The notes beneath the pieces were generated by a model. That model saw only the letters and a program-made list of their open reading frames with translations, ran no database searches and had not been told where the DNA came from. A stretch of 5,771 nt of DNA from Muellerivita sp035541195. GTDB taxonomy: Bacteria > Oederibacteriota > Muellerivitia > Muellerivitales > Muellerivitaceae. This document shows, one piece after another, positions 1 to 4,531 of this stretch. The stretch spans positions 1 to 5,771 of the forward strand of contig DATKNU010000250.1 in NCBI GenBank assembly GCA_035541195.1, read 5' to 3'. The position numbers were made by a program, and so were the translations under genes. The first letter of the stretch is position 1. The number at the start of each line of letters is the position of its first letter.

Positions 1-645
1 GCCGATGAGAAGCGCGGTCCCGAGTGCATGGACGCGGTCAAGACCTACCTGGATTCCAAGTACGGCGTGGCCCTCATGTATCCCGGGTTCAAGCACTTCA
101 GCCCCCGGCTTGGCGGCGTCAGCACCTTCCCGCCGGGCTTGAAGGAAAACGGCGGCATCTTCTCGCACGCCAACCCCTGGGCGGTCATCGCGGAAACGAA
201 GCTCGGCCGCGCGGACATCGCCATGAAGTATTACAAGCAGCTCTTGCCGCCCACCAAGGACCGGATCCAGGAGATCCACCGGGCCGAGCCCTACATCTAT
301 GCGCAGGCCATCGCCTCGCGGGAACACCGGGACTTCGGTTTCGCGCGCAATTCCTGGCTCACCGGCGCCGCCAGCTGGAACTACGTGGCCGCCACCCAGT
401 ACATCCTGGGCGTGCGTCCTTCCTACAAGGGATTGGCCATCGATCCCTGCGTGCCGAAGGATTGGAGCCAATATGAGGTGACCCGCGACTTCCGGGGCGC
501 CACCTACCACATCACCGTGAAGAACCCCAAGCGCGTGAGCCGGGGCGTCCAAGCCATCACCGTCAACGGGAAGAAAATTTCCGGGAACGTGATTCCGACG
601 CAGCGCGCCAATTCGAGGAACGAAGTGGAAGTTATTCTCGGATAA
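1..645 (+). CDS. GH94 cellobiose phosphorylase, C-terminal part (5' end outside window)
   Basis: The frame is open from base 1 and ends at TAA 643-645, giving 214 in-window residues, so the ATG at 28 is internal and not the start. The residues read as the C-terminal end of a glycoside hydrolase family 94 phosphorylase, an enzyme that splits a beta-linked disaccharide with inorganic phosphate into a sugar 1-phosphate and a free sugar, normally in the cytoplasm. Family landmarks are FPPGLKENGGIFSHANPW (around bases 130-180), IHRAEPYIYAQ, NSWLTGAASWNYVA (bases 349-390) and IDPCVPKDW. From knowledge of GH94 structures, the His at 166-168 and the Thr-Gly at 361-366 match phosphate-binding positions; the catalytic Asp lies upstream, out of view. 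The run GLAIDPCVPKDW through FRGATYHITVKNP is closest to the cellobiose phosphorylases I recall. Cellodextrin or another beta-glucan substrate is possible. Family assignment is firm, substrate moderate. Confidence 0.93.
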   Translation, partial: ADEKRGPECMDAVKTYLDSKYGVALMYPGFKHFSPRLGGVSTFPPGLKENGGIFSHANPWAVIAETKLGRADIAMKYYKQLLPPTKDRIQEIHRAEPYIYAQAIASREHRDFGFARNSWLTGAASWNYVAATQYILGVRPSYKGLAIDPCVPKDWSQYEVTRDFRGATYHITVKNPKRVSRGVQAITVNGKKISGNVIPTQRANSRNEVEVILG

Positions 646-646
646 T

Positions 647-674
647 CGGCCTTAAGGGGGCCTTTCGGCCGCTT
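647..674 (+). terminator. Hairpin just after the GH94 stop, possible weak terminator
   Basis: CGGCC (647-651) pairs with GGCCG (667-671), and inside it AAGG (654-657) can pair with CCTT (661-664). An alternative fold pairs GGCC (659-662) with GGCC (667-670). No T-tract follows, so it is not a standard intrinsic terminator. It lies only 2 nt after the stop codon and directly before the next promoter, so it may mark the 3' end of the transcript. Confidence 0.35.
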
Positions 675-676
675 GG

Positions 677-705
677 TTGACAGCCCCCCTAGCCCGTGTT
701 ATAAA
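677..705 (+). promoter_or_regulatory. Near-consensus sigma-70-type promoter for the SpoVS-family gene
   Basis: A perfect -35 TTGACA (677-682) is followed by a 17-nt spacer and a -10 TATAAA (700-705), predicting a start near 712 and a leader of about 38 nt. The spacer opens with a C-run (GCCCCCC, 683-689). A G-run (656-661) lies upstream and is complementary to it, so the -35 sits between inverted arms. The same layout recurs before argD. Confidence 0.8.
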
Positions 706-732
706 AAGTTTGGTAAATCGGCCGGGTTGTTA

Positions 733-740
733 AGAAGGAG
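733..740 (+). promoter_or_regulatory. Ribosome-binding site that decides between GTG and ATG starts
   Basis: AGAAGGAG (733-740) lies 9 nt before GTG 750 and 18 nt before ATG 759, so spacing favours GTG. A small hairpin, CCAC (741-744) with GTGG (750-753), covers the GTG. If folded, it would leave only 5 nt between its base and the ATG, so use of ATG 759 cannot be excluded. Confidence 0.7.
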
Positions 741-749
741 CCACGCCCC

Positions 750-1028
750 GTGGGGATCATGACGCTCAAAGTCGCCGCCAAAAGCAATCCCTCCACCGTG
801 GCGGGGGCCATCGCCAACAACGTCCGTGACGGGAAGGCCGTGGAAATCGTGGCCATGGGGCCCGAAAGCATCAACAACACGGTCAAGGCCATCGCCATCG
901 CGCGGGGATTCCTCCGGGGCGACGGCATGGACGCCAGCTGTAAGCCGGAGTTCATCCACCTGACCATCGATGGCGAGAAGAAAAGCGCCATCAAGTTCCT
1001 CTTGGCCATCGAAAAGAACCCCGCTTAA
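750..1028 (+). CDS. spoVS: SpoVS-family small protein (stage V sporulation protein S-like)
   Basis: This gene encodes 92 residues, close to the roughly 86 usual for SpoVS. Matching stretches, in order, are LKVAAKSNPSTVAGAIA (residues 6-22), a central block ending NNTVKAIAIARGF (42-54) and IDGEKKSAIKFLL (73-85). SpoVS proteins are small Alba-like alpha/beta folds, thought to bind nucleic acid. In Bacillus, SpoVS affects spore coat assembly and septation, but the family also occurs in many bacteria that do not sporulate, so a sporulation role should not be inferred here. The gene has its own strong promoter (677-705) and terminator (1069-1105), which indicates a single-gene transcript. The start is GTG 750 by RBS spacing; ATG 759 gives a length nearer to the family norm (89 residues). 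No signal peptide or membrane segment is visible. Family assignment is confident, function unknown. Confidence 0.9.
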   Translation: MGIMTLKVAAKSNPSTVAGAIANNVRDGKAVEIVAMGPESINNTVKAIAIARGFLRGDGMDASCKPEFIHLTIDGEKKSAIKFLLAIEKNPA

Positions 1029-1068
1029 AAAGCCCCGATTTTCGCCTCAAAGGATTTTAGTTCTATCA

Positions 1069-1105
1069 GACCCCGGACCCGGAAAGGGCCTGGGGTTTCG
1101 TTTTT
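1069..1105 (+). terminator. Intrinsic terminator of the SpoVS-family gene
   Basis: A GC-rich stem pairs 1070-1080 (ACCCC..CCC) with 1086-1096 (GGG..GGGGT) around a GGAAA loop. It contains one G-U pair and one A-C mismatch and is followed by TTCGTTTTT (1097-1105). It lies about 40 nt after the stop codon. Confidence 0.8.
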
Positions 1106-1133
1106 AGGGGTCAAGGGCGCGGTCTTTTGGCAT

Positions 1134-1146
1134 GGCTCAGGGCACT
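1134..1146 (+). repeat. 13-nt direct repeat, copy 1 (partner at 1227-1239)
   Basis: GGCTCAGGGCACT occurs here and again at 1227-1239, where it forms the right half of the REP-like element. This first copy looks like a half or remnant of the same element. The rest of 1106-1293 holds only a weak hairpin (TTAAGC 1158-1163 with GCTTAA 1167-1172) and no convincing gene or promoter. Confidence 0.6.
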
Positions 1147-1201
1147 GAATGTTTCTTTTAAGCCGTGCTTAAGTCGGAATAGGTCACTAAACTTATTTTA
1201 C

Positions 1202-1216
1202 GGGCGAATAGCTCAG
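1202..1216 (+). pseudogene. 15-nt copy of the tRNA-Val 5' end (tRNA fragment)
   Basis: GGGCGAATAGCTCAG is identical to the first 15 nt of the functional tRNA-Val at 1294-1308, covering the acceptor 5' strand and the start of the D-arm. The sequence then runs into a REP-like hairpin in place of the D-loop, so it cannot form a tRNA. It is a partial duplication or the remnant of a broken tRNA gene. Confidence 0.65.
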
Positions 1217-1239
1217 CCCTTCGACGGGCTCAGGGCACT
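1211..1239 (+). repeat. REP-like palindromic element (CTCAGCCCTTCGACGGGCTCAGGGC type)
   Basis: GCCC (1216-1219) pairs with GGGC (1226-1229) around TTCGAC, and GCCCT (1216-1220) can alternatively pair with AGGGC (1232-1236). The motif CCCTTCGAC..GCTCAGGGC resembles extragenic repeats I recall from many unrelated bacterial genomes. It joins directly to the tRNA-Val fragment and shares its GCTCAG. Confidence 0.6.
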
Positions 1240-1293
1240 CAAAATTGGTTCGTGGCTTGTCTTTAGTGCTATGGGCAACTTTGGTAGGTACAA

Positions 1294-1370
1294 GGGCGAA
1301 TAGCTCAGCTGGTTAGAGCACCTGCTTTACACGCAGGGGGTCACAGGTTCGAATCCTGTTTCGCCCACCA
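1294..1370 (+). tRNA. tRNA-Val (anticodon UAC)
   Basis: The full cloverleaf can be read from the sequence. The acceptor GGGCGAA (1294-1300) pairs with TTCGCCC (1360-1366). The D-stem is GCTC/GAGC (1303-1306 and 1316-1319). The anticodon stem is CCTGC/GCAGG around the loop TTTACAC (1326-1332), with anticodon TAC at 1328-1330, which reads Val GUA and related codons. The T-stem is ACAGG/CCTGT around TTCGAAT. The discriminator A1367 and an encoded CCA (1368-1370) follow. I found no convincing promoter in the preceding 90 nt. The 3' CACCA is also the first part of the palindromic repeat that follows. Confidence 0.97.
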
Positions 1371-1466
1371 TTTTTTACCTTATAGACACCAACAAAACCC
1401 CGTTTTGTTGGTAAAACAAAAAAATGGTTAGTCCAATCTTCATGTTGGATTTTAAGGGAGCTTGGG
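1366..1466 (+). repeat. tRNA-end-headed palindromic repeat, copy A (101 bp)
   Basis: The unit starts with the CACCA of tRNA-Val. It holds nested inverted repeats: outer arms ACCATTTTTT (1367-1376) with AAAAAATGGT (1419-1428), and a perfect 11-bp inner stem ACCAACAAAAC (1388-1398) with GTTTTGTTGGT (1402-1412) around a 3-nt CCC loop. A small hairpin, TCCAA (1432-1436) with TTGGA (1445-1449) followed by TTTT, comes next. The unit ends GGAGCTTGGG, just before the next CACCA. It is AT-rich compared with the flanking genes and carries no credible coding frame. Confidence 0.85.
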
Positions 1467-1571
1467 CACCATTTTTTACCTTATAGACACCAACAAAACC
1501 CTGTTTTGTTGGTAAAACAAAAAATGGTTGGTCCAATCTTCGTGTTGGGTTTGTGATTGTGGGGGATTGGG
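1467..1571 (+). repeat. tRNA-end-headed palindromic repeat, copy B (105 bp)
   Basis: Over its first 86-87 bases it differs from copy A by four transitions (C1401 to T1502, A1430 to G1530, A1442 to G1542, A1449 to G1549) and one missing A. Both stems are intact: outer 1468-1477 with 1519-1528, inner 1489-1499 with 1503-1513. The copies diverge afterwards, but both end in TTGGG before a CACCA. It begins with CACCA although no tRNA body precedes it. Confidence 0.85.
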
Positions 1572-1588
1572 CACCATTTTTTACCTTT
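1572..1588 (+). repeat. Truncated third copy of the repeat head
   Basis: CACCATTTTTTACCTT matches the first 16 nt of copies A and B and then diverges into unrelated sequence (GGACCGCCATTTTGGCC follows at 1590-1606). It again carries a CACCA tail with no tRNA upstream. Confidence 0.7.
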
Positions 1589-1639
1589 TGGACCGCCATT
1601 TTGGCCTTTGCCTTGTTCGCTGTTCTTCGGCACTTTCTC

Positions 1640-1667
1640 TTGTTTTTTTCCAGGTTTTCGTTAGAAT
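1640..1667 (+). promoter_or_regulatory. Candidate promoter for tRNA-Ala
   Basis: A -10 box TAGAAT (1662-1667, five of six to consensus) lies 16 nt after a weak -35 TTGTTT (1640-1645). The predicted start near 1674 leaves a short 5' leader of about 16 nt before the tRNA. The -35 is poor, so this is tentative. Confidence 0.4.
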
Positions 1668-1689
1668 TACCGTCCGCTGTCAGACCGGA

Positions 1690-1765
1690 GGGGGCGTAGC
1701 TCAGCTGGGAGAGCACTTCCATGGCATGGAAGGGGTCGTGGGTTCGATCCCCATCGCCTCCACCA
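1690..1765 (+). tRNA. tRNA-Ala (anticodon GGC)
   Basis: The acceptor GGGGGCG (1690-1696) pairs with CGCCTCC (1755-1761) with one G-U. The D-stem is GCTC/GAGC (1699-1702 and 1711-1714). The anticodon stem is CTTCC/GGAAG around ATGGCAT (1721-1727), with anticodon GGC at 1723-1725, which reads Ala GCC and GCU. The T-stem is GTGGG/CCCAT with a closing G-U, around TTCGATC. The discriminator A1762 and an encoded CCA (1763-1765) follow. Confidence 0.97.
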
Positions 1766-1772
1766 ATTTTCA

Positions 1773-1807
1773 CCTTTTCTAAAATCGCCCGCGGGCGATA
1801 AAAAAGG
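1773..1807 (+). repeat. Palindromic hairpin after tRNA-Ala
   Basis: ATCGCCCGCGGGCGAT (1784-1799) is a perfect 16-bp palindrome. Outer arms CCTTTT (1773-1778) and AAAAGG (1802-1807) can extend it with a small internal loop. The sequence after it is A-rich, not T-rich, so it is not a classical + strand terminator, although it could protect the 3' side of the tRNA precursor. Its position mirrors the nested palindromes after tRNA-Val. Confidence 0.6.
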
Positions 1808-1810
1808 GCT

Positions 1811-1841
1811 ATTGGTCGGTCCCAATCTCCGTTTGGTTTTT
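1811..1841 (+). terminator. CCAA/TTGG hairpin with T-tract, candidate tRNA-Ala transcript terminator
   Basis: CCAA (1822-1825) pairs with TTGG (1833-1836), followed by TTTTT. An alternative fold pairs ATTGG (1811-1815) with CCAAT (1822-1826). The motif closely resembles the hairpin at the corresponding place in repeats A and B. The stem is short, so termination strength is uncertain. I see nothing else supportable in 1842-1963 apart from a weak GGAAG (1946-1950) ahead of the next gene. Confidence 0.4.
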
Positions 1842-1963
1842 CCTCCTCAAGGCGCCGCGTTTTCCCCTTTCCAAGCTTAGCTTCCCTCGACACTACTCCC
1901 GTTTGTTTCAGCTTTTACCTTCCCCCTCTTTAATTTTCCAACCCCGGAAGCTACCATTCCCTT

Positions 1964-3112
1964 ATGTACCTGCGGGAAGACCTCGAGAAAATTGAGAACC
2001 AAAGCCTGGCGCCTTACGCGCAAAGGGCCGCCCAATCCAAGGGGCGTCAATATGCCGAGCCCGAGCATGTCTACCGCACGGCTTTCCAGCGGGACCGGGA
2101 CCGCGTCATCCATTCCTCGGCCTTCCGTCGGCTCCAATATAAGACCCAGGTCTTCGTCAACCACGAGGGTGACTATTACCGCACCCGCATCACCCATACC
2201 CTGGAAGTGGCCCAGATCGCCCGGTCCATCGCCCGCACCTTGGGGCTGAACCAGGACCTGACCGAGGCCATCGCTTTGGCCCACGACTTGGGTCACACGC
2301 CCTTCGGCCACATGGGCGAGCGGGTCTTGAACGACCTCATGAAGAACGACGGGGGTTTCGAACACAACGCCCAAAGCTACCGCATCGTGACGCACCTGGA
2401 GGAAAAGTACCCGGACTTCAACGGGTTGAACCTTTCCTTCGAGGTATTGGAGGGCGTCGACAAGCATCGGACCCGCTATGACCGACCCCTCGAGGGTTAT
2501 GGGGAACAGTACACCCTGGAGGCCCAGGTCGTGGATCTTTCCGACGAGATCGCCTACACGGCCCACGACATCGACGACGGCATCACGTCCCGGCTTCTGG
2601 ATTTTGAGGAACTGAAGGCCGTTGACATCTGGGCCCGGACGCTCGAGAAGGTGCGCGCGGATTACCCCCAGCTTCCCCGGGGCAAGACCAAGTACCAGGC
2701 CGTCAACCGCTTGATCAATTATTGGGTGACGGACGTCATCGAGGAAACCGACCGGCGCCTCAAATCCTTCGGAGTCAAGGGCTTGATGGACGTGCGCCAA
2801 GCCAGCGAGGAGATCGCTTCCTTCTCGGCCAAGGCCCGCCAGGACCACCGGGAGATGAAGCAGTTCCTCTACCAACATATGTACCGCCATGACCGGGTCA
2901 TCCGCATCGAGGACAAGTCCAAGAAGGTCATCCAGGAACTTTTCCGGCTTTACGAGTCCAATCCGGACATCCTGCCCAAGGCGCCCCGGGAAAAGATCAA
3001 GTCAAAGGAAGAGCCGGTTCGGCGGGTCATCGCCGACTATATCGCGGGCATGACCGACCGCTTCGCCATCCAGGAATACGAGAAGCTGACGAACCCCTCG
3101 GTCCGGGTTTAA
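1964..3112 (+). CDS. dgt: Deoxyguanosinetriphosphate triphosphohydrolase-like protein (HD domain)
   Basis: The product is 382 residues of the dGTPase-like HD superfamily. These enzymes hydrolyse dNTPs, classically dGTP, to the deoxynucleoside and triphosphate, and so tune nucleotide pools in the cytoplasm. The N-terminal block FQRDRDRVIHSSAFRRLQYKT (41-61) is the family signature. The metal-binding HD set is visible as His78 (RITHTLEV), His107-Asp108 (AHDLGHTPFGH) and Asp194 (LSDEIAY). FEHNAQSYRI (132-141) and the charged C-terminal helical region also fit the shorter, roughly 380-residue branch, as distinct from the 500-residue E. coli Dgt, so true substrate preference is uncertain. The ATG start fits the family N-terminus (MYLREDLEKIE). 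Its RBS is weak (GGAAG 1946-1950, 13 nt upstream), and no clear promoter is seen. The gene appears to stand alone between the tRNAs and the arginine block. Confidence 0.93.
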   Translation: MYLREDLEKIENQSLAPYAQRAAQSKGRQYAEPEHVYRTAFQRDRDRVIHSSAFRRLQYKTQVFVNHEGDYYRTRITHTLEVAQIARSIARTLGLNQDLTEAIALAHDLGHTPFGHMGERVLNDLMKNDGGFEHNAQSYRIVTHLEEKYPDFNGLNLSFEVLEGVDKHRTRYDRPLEGYGEQYTLEAQVVDLSDEIAYTAHDIDDGITSRLLDFEELKAVDIWARTLEKVRADYPQLPRGKTKYQAVNRLINYWVTDVIEETDRRLKSFGVKGLMDVRQASEEIASFSAKARQDHREMKQFLYQHMYRHDRVIRIEDKSKKVIQELFRLYESNPDILPKAPREKIKSKEEPVRRVIADYIAGMTDRFAIQEYEKLTNPSVRV

Positions 3113-3124
3113 TCAAAGCCCATC

Positions 3125-3203
3125 ACCGCCGAGACGCAGGGACGCGGTTAAAACAAAGGCTTCTGTTGGTCTTTCCCCGCCTGCGTCTCGGCGTCTTCGC
3201 GGT
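3125..3203 (+). repeat. Long extragenic inverted repeat after the dGTPase-like gene
   Basis: CGCCGAGACGCAGG (3127-3140) and CCTGCGTCTCGGCG (3180-3193) are perfect 14-bp inverted arms around 39 nt. Outer ACCGC (3125-3129) and GCGGT (3199-3203) also match, with the right side carrying extra bases. The ACCGC..GAGACGCAGG motif resembles dispersed intergenic repeats I recall from other bacteria. No T-tract follows on either strand, so it is not a simple intrinsic terminator. Confidence 0.75.
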
Positions 3204-3227
3204 AAAGGCCGGAATAGGGGCCGTGAG

Positions 3228-3257
3228 TTGACAGGCCCCCCGCGTTGCCGCTAAGAT
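3228..3257 (+). promoter_or_regulatory. Near-consensus promoter for the arginine genes
   Basis: A perfect -35 TTGACA (3228-3233) is followed by an 18-nt spacer and a -10 TAAGAT (3252-3257). The predicted start is near 3264, giving an argD leader of about 57 nt. Arms GGGGCC (3217-3222) and GGCCCC (3234-3239) flank the -35, as at the SpoVS promoter. No ArgR-type operator was recognised. Confidence 0.7.
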
Positions 3258-3278
3258 GCCTCTCGATAAGTCCCCGTG

Positions 3279-3307
3279 GCCCCCGCCAACGGGGGCTTTT
3301 TCATTTT
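3279..3307 (+). terminator. Intrinsic-terminator-like hairpin in the argD leader (possible attenuator)
   Basis: GCCCCCG (3279-3285) pairs with CGGGGGC (3290-3296) around CCAA, followed by TTTTTCATTTT. It lies between the predicted start site and the argD RBS. An alternative stem, CCCCGT (3272-3277) with ACGGGG (3289-3294), uses part of the same right arm. It may stop read-through from upstream, attenuate argD, or stabilise the 5' end of the mRNA. Confidence 0.6.
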
Positions 3308-3309
3308 CC

Positions 3310-3314
3310 AGGAG
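3310..3314 (+). promoter_or_regulatory. argD ribosome-binding site
   Basis: AGGAG lies 6 nt before ATG 3321 and fixes that start. The upstream in-frame GTG at 3276 would run through the leader hairpin and lacks such a site. Confidence 0.8.
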
Positions 3315-3320
3315 AAAAAC

Positions 3321-4523
3321 ATGGAAACCTTCAAGATCATCCAGAACGGCGACGATTATCTCCTGCCGACCTACAACCGGCAAAAGATCGTGCTGATGCG
3401 CGGGGAAGGCACCCAGGTTTACGACTCCGAACGCACGGTCTACCTCGATTTCTTCTCGGGGATCGCCGTCAACGGCTTGGGCCAGGCCGCGCCCGAGGTG
3501 GTCAACGCCATCATCGAGGAAGCCAAGAAGCTCGGCCATGTCTCCAACTACTATTACAACGAGCCCAACGTGCGGTTGGCCAAGCTGCTGTGCGAGATTT
3601 CCTTCGCTCAAAAGGTCTTCTTCTGCAATTCGGGGGCGGAAGCCATCGAGGCGGCCCTGAAACTGGTCCGCAAATACCACCGGCGGATGGGGCAGGACAA
3701 GCACGAGGTCATCAGCTTCCACCGGTCCTTCCATGGCCGGACTTTCGGCGCGATCTCGGCCACCGGCCAGGTGAAATACCAGGAAGGCCTGGACCCGCTG
3801 TTGCCGGGCTTCAAGTTCGCCACCTTCAACAACCTGGAAAGCGTGAAGAAGCTGATCACGGTGAAGACCGGGGCGGTCCTGGTCGAGGTGGTCCAATGCG
3901 AGGGCGGCATCCATCCCGCGGACCAGAAGTTCCTGAAGGACTTGCGGGACCTGACCCGGGAAAGCGGCATCCTGCTGATCTTCGACGAGGTCCAGACCGG
4001 CTTGGGCCGCACGGGCAAGATGTGGGCCTATGAGCATTATGGGGTGGAACCGGACATGATGACCTCCGCCAAGGCTTTGGGAGGCGGATTGCCCATGGGC
4101 GCCTTGTTGGTCACCAACCAAGCGGCCCAGGGTTTCCACCCGGGCGACCACGCTTCCACTTTTGGCGGCAATCCCATCGTGAGCGCGGCGGCCATCGCCA
4201 ACATCGAGACCATCATCCTCAAGGACTTGGTTTCCAACGCGGCCAAGATGGGCGAGTACTTGCGCTCCAAGCTGGAGGGCCTCCAAAAAGAATTCCCCAA
4301 GCTTTTCACCGAGGCGCGGGGGATGGGGTTGATCCAGGGGCTGGAAATGTCCCGGAACGCCTCGTCCTTGGTGGGCCATTGCGCCAAGCAGGGGCTTTTG
4401 GTGGGCTCGGCCCATGAGAACGTGCTGCGGTTCCTGCCCCCGCTCATCATCACGCCAGCGGACATCGACAAGGCCGTCGCCAGGCTTCGGGCCGCCTTGG
4501 CGGACGAACTCAAGGCGAGTTAG
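3321..4523 (+). CDS. argD: Acetylornithine aminotransferase (class III, PLP-dependent)
   Basis: The product has 400 residues, the normal ArgD length. It transfers the amino group of glutamate to N-acetylglutamate semialdehyde, making N-acetylornithine in cytoplasmic arginine synthesis; many ArgD enzymes also serve lysine synthesis. Visible landmarks are the N-terminal GEGTQVYDSE..YLDFFSGIAVNGLG, the PLP-phosphate loop NSGAEA (103-108), FHGRT (137-141), Asp222 in FDEVQTGLGRTG, the Schiff-base Lys251 in TSAKALGGGLPMGA, and Thr280 in STFGGNP. RFLPPLIIT (370-378) closes the family pattern. One oddity is EVVQCEGG (189-196), where ArgD proteins usually have EP(I/V)QGEGG. The start is set by AGGAG at 3310-3314. 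The argF start lies 8 nt after the stop, so the two genes are cotranscribed. Another ornithine- or GABA-type class III aminotransferase is possible, but the ArgF and ArgG neighbours make ArgD by far the best call. Confidence 0.95.
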   Translation: METFKIIQNGDDYLLPTYNRQKIVLMRGEGTQVYDSERTVYLDFFSGIAVNGLGQAAPEVVNAIIEEAKKLGHVSNYYYNEPNVRLAKLLCEISFAQKVFFCNSGAEAIEAALKLVRKYHRRMGQDKHEVISFHRSFHGRTFGAISATGQVKYQEGLDPLLPGFKFATFNNLESVKKLITVKTGAVLVEVVQCEGGIHPADQKFLKDLRDLTRESGILLIFDEVQTGLGRTGKMWAYEHYGVEPDMMTSAKALGGGLPMGALLVTNQAAQGFHPGDHASTFGGNPIVSAAAIANIETIILKDLVSNAAKMGEYLRSKLEGLQKEFPKLFTEARGMGLIQGLEMSRNASSLVGHCAKQGLLVGSAHENVLRFLPPLIITPADIDKAVARLRAALADELKAS

Positions 4524-4531
4524 GAAATCCC

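Noticed and set aside
1245..1285. Promoter of tRNA-Val
   Set aside because: TTGTCT (1257-1262) and TTGGTT (1245-1250) have no acceptable -10 at 16-18 nt, so no promoter is called.
1366..1590. CRISPR array
   Set aside because: The repeats are about 100 bp, adjacent and palindromic, without unique spacers of regular length and without cas genes.
1528..1782. 84-residue + strand open frame with GGVAQLGEH..VVGSIPIAST
   Set aside because: This is the well-known spurious translation of a tRNA gene (tRNA-Ala at 1690-1765), and no ribosome-binding site supports it.
1375..1893. 172-residue open frame on the - strand across the tRNA region
   Set aside because: It is antisense to tRNA-Ala and to the palindromic repeats. 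Its GGDGDRTHDP-like stretch is the usual false translation of a tRNA.
1887..1934. Promoter of the dGTPase-like gene
   Set aside because: TCGACA (1887-1892) and TTGTTT (1903-1908) do not line up with TTTAAT (1929-1934) at a usable spacing.
1877..2890. 337-residue open frame opposite the dGTPase-like gene
   Set aside because: It is an antisense shadow produced by GC-rich codon bias. The + strand frame has clear family motifs and this one has none.
3276..3320. GTG 3276 as a longer argD start
   Set aside because: It would translate the leader hairpin and T-tract, lacks an RBS, and adds 15 residues not expected in ArgD. ATG 3321 has AGGAG at 6 nt.
3256..3320. Arginine leader peptide starting at ATG 3256
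   Set aside because: The ATG lies inside the -10 box, so it would not be in the transcript, and the frame shows no leader run of arginine codons ahead of the hairpin.
3123..4415. 430-residue open frame opposite argD
   Set aside because: It is an antisense shadow of argD, runs through the intergenic inverted repeat, and has no recognisable domain.
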